Assembly: GCF_002514735.1 (NCBI RefSeq)
Contig: NZ_KZ300476.1
Span: 496,001-560,000, forward strand
Direction of reading: 5' to 3'
Length of the DNA: 64,000 nucleotides
From: Sediminicola luteus
GTDB lineage: Bacteria > Bacteroidota > Bacteroidia > Flavobacteriales > Flavobacteriaceae
Part shown: in pieces, positions 17,266 to 25,540 of the stretch
How positions within the stretch are numbered: the first letter of the stretch is position 1
Layout of the letters: the number at the start of each line of letters is the position of its first letter
Notes under the pieces: model-generated
What the model was told of the DNA's origin: nothing
The model's input: only the letters and a program-made list of their open reading frames with translations
Databases searched by the model: none
Program-made: the position numbers and the translations under genes

Positions 17266-17847
17266 ATGCTAGGCCTAAAATTACCGACCGACCCCAGATG
17301 GGTCAATATTGTTGAGAAAAACATAGCCGAAATACTAACCGATCATGCGTATTGCGAACAAAAAGCGGCCAGCATGGCCATTTCTTTGATCGTAAAATTC
17401 CCGGAAAAAGTAGATTTGGTACAATCGATGACGGCTTTGGCCCGTGAAGAAATGGCCCATTTTAAAATGGTGCACGATTGGATCATAAAACGAGGTTATG
17501 AACTGGGCCGGGAACGTAAAGACGAATATGTGGTGGCCCTTCATAAGTTTTTCCCCAAGGGAGGAAGCCGCAATACCCATATGATACACCAATTGTTGGT
17601 AGCCGCCCTAATTGAAGCCCGAAGCTGCGAACGTTTTCGTTTATTATCTGAAAACATAGCCGATAAGGAATTGGCTGAATTTTATCGTGATCTTATGGTA
17701 AGTGAGGCCAATCATTATACCATGTTTCTAAAATTCGCCAGGGAATATGGCGACCGGGCCGAAGTGGACCAAAAATGGGAAGATTTATTACAATATGAGG
17801 CCGAACTAATGAAAGAGCTCGGTAAAAAAGAGACTGTGCACGGATAA
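17266..17847 (+). CDS. miaE: tRNA-(ms2io6A)-hydroxylase
   Basis: A 193-residue non-heme diiron enzyme that hydroxylates the isopentenyl group of ms2i6A37 in tRNA. The start is ATG 17266 (MLGLKLPTDPRWVNIV), which fits family length and lies just behind the promoter. Iron ligands: Glu in LTDHAYCEQKAA, the ExxH of REEMAHFKMVH, Glu in LIEARSCERF and the second ExxH in SEANHYTMF. It stands alone, diverging from the ebo operon and closed by a strong terminator. Confidence 0.93.
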   Translation: MLGLKLPTDPRWVNIVEKNIAEILTDHAYCEQKAASMAISLIVKFPEKVDLVQSMTALAREEMAHFKMVHDWIIKRGYELGRERKDEYVVALHKFFPKGGSRNTHMIHQLLVAALIEARSCERFRLLSENIADKELAEFYRDLMVSEANHYTMFLKFAREYGDRAEVDQKWEDLLQYEAELMKELGKKETVHG

Positions 17848-17869
17848 TTAACCATTATAACAAAATATA

Positions 17870-17904
17870 AAAAGACCGTTGTTTACCGCAACGGTCTTTT
17901 TTTT
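17870..17904 (+). terminator. Terminator of miaE
   Basis: GACCGTTG pairs with CAACGGTC across a seven-base loop, the stem is extended by A/T pairs and followed by eight T. A rich run on the 5' side makes it potentially bidirectional. Confidence 0.92.
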
Positions 17905-18017
17905 ACCCTAATCCCAACTTTTTAAAAAACAACACGTTACCACAACCTACTACCCTACCTAACACCCTGGACTTCCCTCAGTTTGAAAAAATCGGGTTTT
18001 ATGACAAATATCATTTG

Positions 18018-18037
18018 TTTTTAATTATTCTAAATAA
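18018..18037 (+). repeat. Operator-like 20-mer, copy 1
   Basis: TTTTTAATTATTCTAAATAA, 19 of 20 bases identical to a second copy at 18079-18098. It ends three bases before the -33 TTG of the porin promoter. Both copies are preceded by CATTTGT. The segment resembles AT-rich half-palindromes bound by iron regulators, but the regulator is not known. Confidence 0.6.
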
Positions 18038-18040
18038 ACG

Positions 18041-18071
18041 TTGTGAGTTAAAAATAGAGCACATACATTTG
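18041..18071 (+). promoter_or_regulatory. Promoter of the porin/imelysin/DHOR genes (TTG-N20-TACATTTG)
   Basis: TTG at 18041-18043, 20 bases, TACATTTG at 18064-18071. The expected start near 18077 is directly before the second operator-like repeat, leaving a leader of about 20 bases. Confidence 0.72.
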
Positions 18072-18078
18072 TTGTCTA

Positions 18079-18098
18079 TTTTTAATTAATCTAAATAA
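18079..18098 (+). repeat. Operator-like 20-mer, copy 2
   Basis: TTTTTAATTAATCTAAATAA, offset 61 bases from copy 1. It covers about +1 to +20 of the predicted transcript and touches the porin ATG, so a bound protein would block the start of transcription. Confidence 0.6.
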
Positions 18099-19447
18099 TG
18101 CAACTTAGAACTTTCTTGTTCGCTACCCTAGGATTCTATGCCATTCAAATAGGCAGCGCACAAACCGACGATAGAGATCAGCTTAAAAAGGAACTTAAAG
18201 AAGAAATACTTGCCGAGCTAACCCTAGCTGCCGATTCCCTTAAAAAAGAGGACCCTTTATTTCAATGGAGCAAGTTTACCCTTCACGGTTATGGCGTCGT
18301 AAACTATTATGCCAACGACCACGATACCGACCCAGACCTAAGAAACAAATTCGACGCGGAAAGGCTGAACTTGTATTTGAACTATCATTTCAACAAAACC
18401 TTCGCCTTTAAATCGGAAATCGAAATCGAACATGGCGGTACCGGAAGTACTTTGGAGCTCGATACCCAAGAAGAATTCGGTGAATTTGAAACGGAAATCG
18501 AGGCCGGAGGGGAAATCCAACTCGAGCAAATCTATATCGACATCAAAGCTACCCCATGGTTGGGCATCAAAATCGGAAAGTTTAAAAATTACTTCGGTAC
18601 GGCCCAAAACCTCGATACCCCTGACGAATATTTTACCACCTACCGGCCCGAAATGGAAAACACCTTGCTTCCCGTAGGGTTTTATGAAACCGGGGTAGAT
18701 TTCTACGGTACTTTTGCCAAACGCTTCAACTATCATTTGGCCGTGACCAGCGGTTTCGATTCTTCGGGCTTTAGTTCGAGAAATTGGATTCGGGGTGGAC
18801 AACAGACCAAATTCGAAATGGTAAACGCCGATGCCTTAGCCTTAATGACTCGCTTGGACTATAAATTCGGCACCCACAAAAATACGTATGCCGGCGTCGC
18901 TTTTTATATCGGGGATGCCGCTGCAAACCGACCCAAGGACGACATTAACGAAACCGCCTATGTAACTATGGCCGAGGCCCACATTACCATAGACGAACAC
19001 CCCTGGCGATTTAGCACCATGGGGCTTTATGGTCAGGTCGAAAACTCGGCCCTCATATCGCAACGCAATGCCAACCTACCCAACGCCCTTGGTGCCAAAC
19101 GTACCCCTGTCGGAAAAAATGCCGTGGGTTTTTCCGCAGAACTAGGCTACGATATACTACCCCTGCTCGTAAACAACACCAAAAACATGATGCTATACCC
19201 TTTCGTTCGCTACGATTATTACGATACCATGCACCGGGTAGAATCGCCAGTAATCAACAATCCCCGATGGGAAAGGAACAGTTATACCGGAGGAATTAAC
19301 TGGTTCATCCACCCCCAAATTATCTTAAAAACACAATACAACTATAAAAAGTTAGGGTCTATGCACAACGACCCTACTACACTGGAGCCCACCGGAGAAA
19401 AGCAGGTTGACAGGACTTTCTCTACCGGTGTCGGTTTCCGATTTTAA
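18098..19447 (+). CDS. Outer-membrane porin, OprP/OprO-like
   Basis: A 449-residue protein with a signal peptide (residues 1-21, ending IGSAQ) and a short coiled-coil-like stretch DDRDQLKKELKEEILAEL, then many amphipathic strands ending in a terminal aromatic (GVGFRF), as in 16-18-strand beta barrels. GKFKNYFGTAQNLDTPDEYF resembles phosphate-selective porins O and P. It is first in a group with an imelysin lipoprotein (38-base gap) and a di-heme protein, so its cargo here is more likely related to iron or another metal than to phosphate. Confidence 0.85.
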   Translation: MQLRTFLFATLGFYAIQIGSAQTDDRDQLKKELKEEILAELTLAADSLKKEDPLFQWSKFTLHGYGVVNYYANDHDTDPDLRNKFDAERLNLYLNYHFNKTFAFKSEIEIEHGGTGSTLELDTQEEFGEFETEIEAGGEIQLEQIYIDIKATPWLGIKIGKFKNYFGTAQNLDTPDEYFTTYRPEMENTLLPVGFYETGVDFYGTFAKRFNYHLAVTSGFDSSGFSSRNWIRGGQQTKFEMVNADALALMTRLDYKFGTHKNTYAGVAFYIGDAAANRPKDDINETAYVTMAEAHITIDEHPWRFSTMGLYGQVENSALISQRNANLPNALGAKRTPVGKNAVGFSAELGYDILPLLVNNTKNMMLYPFVRYDYYDTMHRVESPVINNPRWERNSYTGGINWFIHPQIILKTQYNYKKLGSMHNDPTTLEPTGEKQVDRTFSTGVGFRF

Positions 19448-19485
19448 TTCTAATCATCTATTTCAAACATTTCATTTTTCACATT

Positions 19486-20568
19486 ATGAAAACCTATTTT
19501 AATCCTAGAACACTCTTAACCCTTTTGGCCGCCTCCATAATTATAGCCTGTAGTTCAGACGACAATGGCGGAGAAACCCCACAACCTAAATCAGACTATA
19601 AAGGCGAACTAACCAATACGGCCAATAACGTAATAACCGAAACCTATAAAACCTTAAACGACCGGGCCTTGGCTTTACAAGCCGCCGTAAACGACTTTAC
19701 CATTGGCGATGATGCCGATTTTGAAACTGTAAAAACCGCTTGGAGAGAGGCCCGTTCGCCTTGGGAACAATCAGAAGGCTTCTTATACGGACCCGTGGAT
19801 ACAGAAGGTATTGACCCTGCCATAGATTCGTGGCCTGTAGATGTAAACGCCATTGATGCCCTATTAGCCAGTAGCGAGCCAATTACCGCCACCCTTTTGG
19901 CTACCAATGATGATGCCCGTGGTTTTCACACCATTGAGTATTTCATATGGGGTCTGGACGGATTTAAAAAATCGGGCGACCTAACCGAGCGGGAAGTAGA
20001 ATACCTAAAGGCCGCTACTGCAGATTTCCAATCTAAAACCCAACAGTTGTACGATGGCTGGAAAGCCAGTGGCGGAAACTATGCCGCCAACTTTATCAAC
20101 GCTGGGGAAAACGGAAGCCTATACACCTCACAAGTATTGGCCCTAACCGAATTGGTAGATGGCATGATTACCATTGCCGATGAAGTAGGTAACGGAAAAA
20201 TCGAAGATCCTTTGAACGGAAATGGAGGTAACGCTAAGCCTGAGGCCGAAGAATCGCGTTTTAGCCACAACTCCAAAAAAGATTTTGCCGATAACATCCG
20301 TAGTATCCAAAATGTTTACTTAGGCGATTATGCCGCCGTATCTGGAAAAGGTTTGACCGATGTCGTTACCGCCAACAATGCCGATCTAAACACCAAGATC
20401 ATCGATCAAATTGCCGATGCCATTACTAAAATCGAAAGTATCCCCGGTACTTTCACCAATGCCATTGCTAACAATAGAAACGAGGTAGCCAGTGCGCAAA
20501 CTGCGGTCAAGACCTTGCAAACCACTCTGGAAAGTGAACTAAAACCACTGATCCAAAACCTTAAATAA
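19486..20568 (+). CDS. Imelysin-family lipoprotein (IrpA/EfeO-like)
   Basis: A 360-residue lipoprotein: lipobox IIACSS (Cys22), acidic linker, then the helical imelysin domain. The diagnostic GxHxxE motif is GFHTIEYFIWG (about residue 145) and WREARSPWEQSEGFLYGPV (about residue 85) is the other conserved block. Imelysins are iron-regulated periplasmic or surface proteins thought to bind metal. It lies between a porin and a DHOR protein; the imelysin plus DHOR pair matches the IrpA-IrpB arrangement described for iron acquisition. Confidence 0.93.
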   Translation: MKTYFNPRTLLTLLAASIIIACSSDDNGGETPQPKSDYKGELTNTANNVITETYKTLNDRALALQAAVNDFTIGDDADFETVKTAWREARSPWEQSEGFLYGPVDTEGIDPAIDSWPVDVNAIDALLASSEPITATLLATNDDARGFHTIEYFIWGLDGFKKSGDLTEREVEYLKAATADFQSKTQQLYDGWKASGGNYAANFINAGENGSLYTSQVLALTELVDGMITIADEVGNGKIEDPLNGNGGNAKPEAEESRFSHNSKKDFADNIRSIQNVYLGDYAAVSGKGLTDVVTANNADLNTKIIDQIADAITKIESIPGTFTNAIANNRNEVASAQTAVKTLQTTLESELKPLIQNLK

Positions 20569-20575
20569 CAATCAC

Positions 20576-20618
20576 AGCCCCTTGGGTGTCAGGAACCAAG
20601 GGGCTTGTTTATTCTTTT
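20576..20618 (+). terminator. Terminator or attenuator between imelysin and DHOR genes
   Basis: AGCCCCTTGG (20576-20585) pairs with CCAAGGGGCT (20596-20605), a perfect 10-base stem, followed by a T-rich run. It lies between two genes expected to work together, so it probably lowers expression of the second gene rather than ending the operon. Confidence 0.8.
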
Positions 20619-20624
20619 AAAGCT

Positions 20625-22010
20625 ATGATACGTAAACTCCTCTATGCGATTCCTATTGGGATATTGCTGATTTCCTGTCAAGACGACAACGAAACACCAC
20701 CACAACCCCTAGATCTCACTGCCCGCCTAATGGCCGGTGGGGAAACCACGGTACATTCAGCCACTAGTATTGCCTTTGAGACACCAGCACCAAATATGAC
20801 CGCCAAAAACCTAGCGCTGCACTTGGCTGGAGACGCCCAATTTGAAGCTGTTTTCGTAACGGCGCCTGCAGAGGTAAACCAAGGCCTTGGACCGATTTTC
20901 AACAACAAAACCTGTATTGAGTGTCACCCTAAAGACGGCAGGGCCGCTTTTCCCACTGGAGATATTAATGCTTTAAGTGGCTTCTTTTTAAGAACCAGTG
21001 TCCCTGGTAAAGATCCACATGGTGGCCCGGTCCCTACCCCCGGATTTGGATTACAATTACAAAACCAGGCCATCCGTAATTACGAACCGGAGTTAAAGTT
21101 TAAGGTTACCTATACCGACATTGTCGAAACCCTTGCCGACGGAACTAAGATCACGCTTAAAAAACCGAATTATAGTATTACCGACCCTTACACCACTTTT
21201 CCAGCCAACGCCATGTTATCGCCACGAATCGGCCCTCCCGTATTCGGACTAGGCCTACTTGAAGCCATTCCGGAATCGGTAATTCTTTCGAGACAAGATA
21301 TTGACGATTCTGACGGTGACGGCATATCCGGTAAAGCCAATTATGTATGGGATCCCGTGGCCGAAAAAATGGCCGTGGGCCGCTTTGGCTGGAAAGCCAA
21401 TACCGCAACGGTCTTACTACAATCAGCCGGGGCCTATAAAGAAGATATGGGGATAACCAACTATGTCTTTCCCATAGAAGCCGGAGTAGATCAAAGCAAC
21501 GGTAACGACGGCTTGGGCGATGACCCCGAAATTGCCGATAGTATTTTAGATGAAGTCACTTTGTATTGTCGTACCCTGGGCGTACCGGCCCCAAGGAATA
21601 TCGATAGTCCTCAAGTACAAAAAGGTGCCGAAATCTTCGAAACCATCGGATGCGCCCAATGCCATGTTCCCCAGCAGACATCGGGCAATTTTCCAGGCAT
21701 ACCATCGATTTCCAATCAAACCTTTTACCCTTATACCGATATGTTGTTACACGACATGGGTGAAGGTCTAGCCGACGGCAGGCCTGATTTCTTGGCAGAT
21801 GGGAACGAATGGAAAACCCGGCCACTTTGGGGCATTGGGTTAACCCAATTGATCAACGGACATACCGATTTCTTACACGATGGGCGTGCCAAAAACCTCA
21901 CGGAAGCCATTCTATGGCATGGCGGTGAAGCCTTAAAAAGTAAAGATTCCTTTAAGGAGTTATCGACAGCGGACCGGGAAAGTCTTTTAGCCTTTCTGAA
22001 TTCGCTTTAA
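20625..22010 (+). CDS. Di-heme oxidoreductase-family lipoprotein (DHOR, DUF1111; IrpB-like)
   Basis: A 461-residue lipoprotein from ATG 20625 (MIRKLLYAIPIGILLISCQ; Cys19); a longer frame from 20586 would begin inside the hairpin. Two c-type heme sites are present, CIECH (about residue 99) and CAQCH (about residue 343), with conserved DGDGISGKANYVWD and GRFGWKAN between. The distal block ends HTDFLHDGRAKNLTEAI. DHOR proteins resemble di-heme peroxidases. With imelysin it probably changes the redox state of iron or copper at the cell surface. Confidence 0.92.
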   Translation: MIRKLLYAIPIGILLISCQDDNETPPQPLDLTARLMAGGETTVHSATSIAFETPAPNMTAKNLALHLAGDAQFEAVFVTAPAEVNQGLGPIFNNKTCIECHPKDGRAAFPTGDINALSGFFLRTSVPGKDPHGGPVPTPGFGLQLQNQAIRNYEPELKFKVTYTDIVETLADGTKITLKKPNYSITDPYTTFPANAMLSPRIGPPVFGLGLLEAIPESVILSRQDIDDSDGDGISGKANYVWDPVAEKMAVGRFGWKANTATVLLQSAGAYKEDMGITNYVFPIEAGVDQSNGNDGLGDDPEIADSILDEVTLYCRTLGVPAPRNIDSPQVQKGAEIFETIGCAQCHVPQQTSGNFPGIPSISNQTFYPYTDMLLHDMGEGLADGRPDFLADGNEWKTRPLWGIGLTQLINGHTDFLHDGRAKNLTEAILWHGGEALKSKDSFKELSTADRESLLAFLNSL

Positions 22011-22033
22011 CTAGTGTTTGTTCCAGTTAGTTG

Positions 22034-22062
22034 AAAAGAGGTCGTTTTACGGCCTCTTTTTT
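22034..22062 (+). terminator. Terminator after the DHOR gene
   Basis: AAAGAGGTCG pairs with CGGCCTCTTT (one G-U pair) across TTTTA, followed by T residues. It closes the porin-imelysin-DHOR group. Confidence 0.85.
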
Positions 22063-22111
22063 ATGGGTACCGCCAAACTCCCGAAGGCTACAGGAATTAC
22101 ACCAAGGTAGT

Positions 22112-24187
22112 CTATTCTCCTAATTTGGCCTGATAGTAGTCGTAACTCGCAAATTGTGACCGTACTTTAGGGCGGTCGTCTCGTAAATAGGCATTGTCTT
22201 GGGACGCAGAGAACACCCGGGCCTTTACATTATCGCGCCAAGAAATCTCAAAAGTATCCAGTAATTCCTGCTTTACGTCTTCGTCATAAATAGGACAGCT
22301 CACCTCTACCCTATAATCGAGGTTTCGGGTCATCCAATCGGCTGAAGAGATGTACACTTGTGGATCGCCCCCATTCCCGAATATGTACAATCGGGGGTGT
22401 TCCAAAAATTTATCGACCACACTAATGGCTTCAATATTTTCACTCATACCCTCTACCCCTGGTATCAAACAACAAATACCCCTTACGATTAGCTGTACCT
22501 TAACCCCGGCCCTACTGGCCTCATACAGTTTATCTACCATCTTATATGAAGTCAGGGAATTCATTTTCACCTTAATATAGGCTTCCTTGCCTGCCTGCGC
22601 ATTTTCGATCTCTTGATCGATCATCTCCCTAAAAGCGCCCTTGGTATAATGCGGGGACACCAACAGGTGTTTGTATTTCTTCAACAGATAATTGGCATCG
22701 AAAAATTCGAACACCTTACCTAAATCCTTTAAAATACCTTCATGGGCCGTGAATACAGTATAATCGGTATAAATCTTCGCGGTAGATTCATTAAAATTAC
22801 CAGTACTGATAAAACCATAACGTTTTAAGCCTTGGGCTTCTTCCCGTTCTACCAAACAAATCTTACTGTGTACTTTTAATCCGGGCACCCCGAAAATCAG
22901 ACGAATTCCCTCGGCCTGTAGTTGTTCGGCATAAGCAATATTGGCTTGCTCATCGAAGCGGGCCTGTAACTCGATCTGCACGGTAACCTGTTTCCCGTTT
23001 TTTGCGGCATTTATCAAACTGGCGGCCACTTGCGAATTATTGGCCAAACGATACACTGTCAGCTTAATCGCCTTTACCTTCGGATCCAAAGCTGCCTCCC
23101 TTAAAAATCTAATTACATAGGAAAACGACTGGTAAGGGGTATAGATCATATAGTCTTTATGGGCAATCTGCTCCAAAATACTGCCCTCGGCATCCAAACC
23201 TTTTACAGGCAATGGCTCTATAGGGGCATACATTAGATCTTTACGCCCTAAACTAGGGAAGCCCATATAATCGCGACGGTTATGGTAGCGCCCACCGGGT
23301 ATAACACTATCGGTATCTTCAATACCCATCTTACCTTTTAGGAACTGTAGGGTATCGGAAGCTATGCTCTTGTCGTAGACAAAGCGCACGGGATCACTCA
23401 TTTTTCGGTGATCGACACTAGAGGATATCTTCTCGATAAAACTCTTCGAAAGATCATTATCGATATCCAACTCGGCATCGCGGGTAATTTTGATCATATG
23501 GGCCGAAATGCTCTCAAATGGGAACATATTGAAAATGGTGCCCAGATTGTATCGGATAAGATCATCGAGTATAATGATACAGTCGTTGCCGTCTTCCTTG
23601 GGCAACACCACAAAACGATCGACCCCCTTGGGTATTTCGATCAGGGCGTATTGAAGCCCTGGTACCACATTTTCCTCCTCGGCCTGCAACTGCATACGAA
23701 CGGCCAAATAGGCCGCCGTATCCTTAAGGGTCGGAAAATCGGTTTCATCGCCCAGGATTATGGTCATCAAAACCGGACTTACCTTATCTAAAAAATACTG
23801 TTTGGCAAAAGCTTGTTGGCGCTCAGAAAGTTCATTCTCTTTAACGATAAAAATACCTTCGTCGCGTAACTCATCCTCAACTTGCCCCAGTATCTCAACA
23901 CTTTTAGCCTGTAAACGGATAACCTCGGTAGTAATCTCCTCCAAAAGATCCTTTGCTTTTTGTCCGCCCAATTCACTCTTCCCCTTTTTACCGGCATTTA
24001 CGATACGTTTTACCGTAGCATAACGCACCTTAAAGAACTCATCGAGATTATTGGAGAAAATACCTAAAAAGCGTAATCTTTCGATCAAAGGGACGTTTTC
24101 TTTATCGGCACTTTCCTGTAATACACGTTCGTTGAATTTTAGCCAACTGATCTCGCGGTTTATATATTGGTTTTTGGTTTTGTTCAT
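22112..24187 (-). CDS. ppk1: Polyphosphate kinase 1
   Basis: A 691-residue PPK1 of full family length. The N domain opens with YINREISWLKFNERVLQE. The phosphorylated active-site His lies in VHSKICLVER (about residue 433) and the second catalytic His is in HPRLYIFGNGG. SADWMTRNLDYRVEV is the C2-domain signature. It makes long-chain polyphosphate from ATP at the inner membrane. Its start overlaps the sixA-like stop by four bases (ATGA), so the two are translated together. Confidence 0.97.
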   Translation of the reverse strand: MNKTKNQYINREISWLKFNERVLQESADKENVPLIERLRFLGIFSNNLDEFFKVRYATVKRIVNAGKKGKSELGGQKAKDLLEEITTEVIRLQAKSVEILGQVEDELRDEGIFIVKENELSERQQAFAKQYFLDKVSPVLMTIILGDETDFPTLKDTAAYLAVRMQLQAEEENVVPGLQYALIEIPKGVDRFVVLPKEDGNDCIIILDDLIRYNLGTIFNMFPFESISAHMIKITRDAELDIDNDLSKSFIEKISSSVDHRKMSDPVRFVYDKSIASDTLQFLKGKMGIEDTDSVIPGGRYHNRRDYMGFPSLGRKDLMYAPIEPLPVKGLDAEGSILEQIAHKDYMIYTPYQSFSYVIRFLREAALDPKVKAIKLTVYRLANNSQVAASLINAAKNGKQVTVQIELQARFDEQANIAYAEQLQAEGIRLIFGVPGLKVHSKICLVEREEAQGLKRYGFISTGNFNESTAKIYTDYTVFTAHEGILKDLGKVFEFFDANYLLKKYKHLLVSPHYTKGAFREMIDQEIENAQAGKEAYIKVKMNSLTSYKMVDKLYEASRAGVKVQLIVRGICCLIPGVEGMSENIEAISVVDKFLEHPRLYIFGNGGDPQVYISSADWMTRNLDYRVEVSCPIYDEDVKQELLDTFEISWRDNVKARVFSASQDNAYLRDDRPKVRSQFASYDYYQAKLGE

Positions 24188-24675
24188 GCTTTGAGTTCTT
24201 TAGGAAACAGTAGTTTGGTGGTTTTACCTTCGCTAACCTCGGCCCATTGATCTTGCGAAAAGGTTATACGGGCCAATCCGGCCGTGGGGAGATTCTCTAT
24301 GGAACGGCTCCCAAAAAAATTGACCAAATTGGTAAAGGCATAATTATGGCCAAAAATAAACACGGTATGTAAATTATCGTTTAAGCTTTTTATAAATCTG
24401 TGTACAGATTCTCCCGAAAAATCATACAAATCTTCGACAAGCTCAATTTTATCCGCCGAGTAACCCATTTCGTGCGACACAAGCACGCTGGTAGCTTGGG
24501 CCCGCTTGGCCGGACTGGTATATACGGCATCAGGCTGTATGTTGTTTTCACGGAGCCATGACCCAATTAAACGGGCGTCGTTGGTACCACGGGATTTTAA
24601 GGGGCGCTCTCGATCTGAAACCTGATGCTCCCAGGAAGATTTTCCGTGTCTGATAAAGTAAAGGGTCTTAGGCAT
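24184..24675 (-). CDS. SixA-like histidine phosphatase
   Basis: A 163-residue member of the histidine phosphatase superfamily. RHGKSSW (residue 9 on) holds the catalytic RHG, and YTSPAKRAQAT (about 52) and FGHNYAF (about 108) hold the other pocket residues. Members act as phosphohistidine or small-molecule phosphatases. It is directly upstream of ppk1 with a four-base overlap, so a link to polyphosphate or inorganic phosphate metabolism is plausible but unproven. Confidence 0.9.
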   Translation of the reverse strand: MPKTLYFIRHGKSSWEHQVSDRERPLKSRGTNDARLIGSWLRENNIQPDAVYTSPAKRAQATSVLVSHEMGYSADKIELVEDLYDFSGESVHRFIKSLNDNLHTVFIFGHNYAFTNLVNFFGSRSIENLPTAGLARITFSQDQWAEVSEGKTTKLLFPKELKA

Positions 24676-24741
24676 AACCGGAAGTGCTAGCCTATAAAAA
24701 TACGCTTCCCGGCTTAAGAAACCGCATTTTCCATTAAAAAA

Positions 24742-25386
24742 TCATGGAGACAATCGTTCAATGGTAAACGAATAATCCGATTGGAGGCTGTAGCGAATAC
24801 GATCATGTAATCGATTGGGCCTGCCTTGCCAAAATTCCAGCTTTTCGGGCCGTACCAAATACCCACCCCAGTGGTCGGGACGTGGCACTTCTTTTCCTTC
24901 ATATTTGGCTTCGGCTGCTTTTAGTTTTTCCTCTAAAAACTCTCTAGAAGGTACTACCTGTGACTGTTCCGAGGCAATGGCTCCCAATTGGCTGCCTACA
25001 GGCCGCGATTCAAAATAACCATCGGAAAGGTTGGGTGCCAATTTCTCGGCCTTCCCCTTTATAATTACCTGACGCTCCATATTGGGCCAGAAAAACGACA
25101 AGCACACCTCCGGATTTGCCGCGATAGCCTTGCCCTTATCACTTTCGTAATTGGTATAAAAAATAAAACCTTCGTAAGTATATTGCTTGAGCAGCACGAT
25201 CCTAGCCGCCGGAAAGCCATCGGCACCGAGGGTAGACAAGGTCATGGCATTGGGTTCTTCCACACCCCGGAATTCCTCTACCTCATAAAACCACTTTTGA
25301 AACAACTCCATAGGATTTTCCGGAAGATCGGACTCCAACAATTGTTTCTTTTCGTATACCTTTCTGTAATCGGTAAGATCTTTCAT
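24742..25386 (-). CDS. pdxH: Pyridoxamine 5'-phosphate oxidase
   Basis: A 214-residue FMN enzyme of standard length, oxidising pyridoxine or pyridoxamine 5'-phosphate to pyridoxal 5'-phosphate. Family blocks: NAMTLSTLGADGFPAARIVLL, GFIFYTNYESDKGK, SFFWPNMERQV, FESRPVGSQLGAIASEQSQ and the C-terminal EFWQGRPNRLHDRIRY. It lies 66 bases upstream of sixA. The upstream 150 bases carry a tandem repeat array. Confidence 0.96.
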   Translation of the reverse strand: MKDLTDYRKVYEKKQLLESDLPENPMELFQKWFYEVEEFRGVEEPNAMTLSTLGADGFPAARIVLLKQYTYEGFIFYTNYESDKGKAIAANPEVCLSFFWPNMERQVIIKGKAEKLAPNLSDGYFESRPVGSQLGAIASEQSQVVPSREFLEEKLKAAEAKYEGKEVPRPDHWGGYLVRPEKLEFWQGRPNRLHDRIRYSLQSDYSFTIERLSP

Positions 25387-25397
25387 GCCTTAGTATG

Positions 25398-25466
25398 CTA
25401 GTGAAATAGTAATTAGTGGGCTAGTGAGTCAGTAAATAGTGACCTAGTGAATTAGTTTACAGTGCG
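25398..25466. repeat. Three tandem 23-base repeats
   Basis: Units begin CTAGTGA at 25398, 25421 and 25444, each exactly 23 bases and built of smaller TAGTGA/TAGTAA/TTAGTG sub-units. The array fills the space between pdxH and rnz, contains stop codons in all frames and matches no gene. Confidence 0.85.
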
Positions 25467-25514
25467 CAAGTAATTTTCAGCTAGCCGATAGTATACAAAG
25501 TTCAACAATTCGGA

Positions 25515-25540
25515 TCAAAAAAAAGGAGAGTCACCCCTTA
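25515..25540 (-). terminator. Terminator of rnz
   Basis: On the minus strand AAGGGG and CTCCTT pair (one G-U) around TGACT and run into eight T. The hairpin begins on the stop codon of rnz. Confidence 0.75.

Noticed and set aside
18338-18802. 154-codon minus-strand frame inside the porin gene
   Set aside because: Antisense shadow of a porin with signal peptide and terminal aromatic residue.
25398-25466. Tandem array as a CRISPR
   Set aside because: Units are contiguous with no unique spacers and no cas genes are present; the heptamer arrays fail for the same reason.
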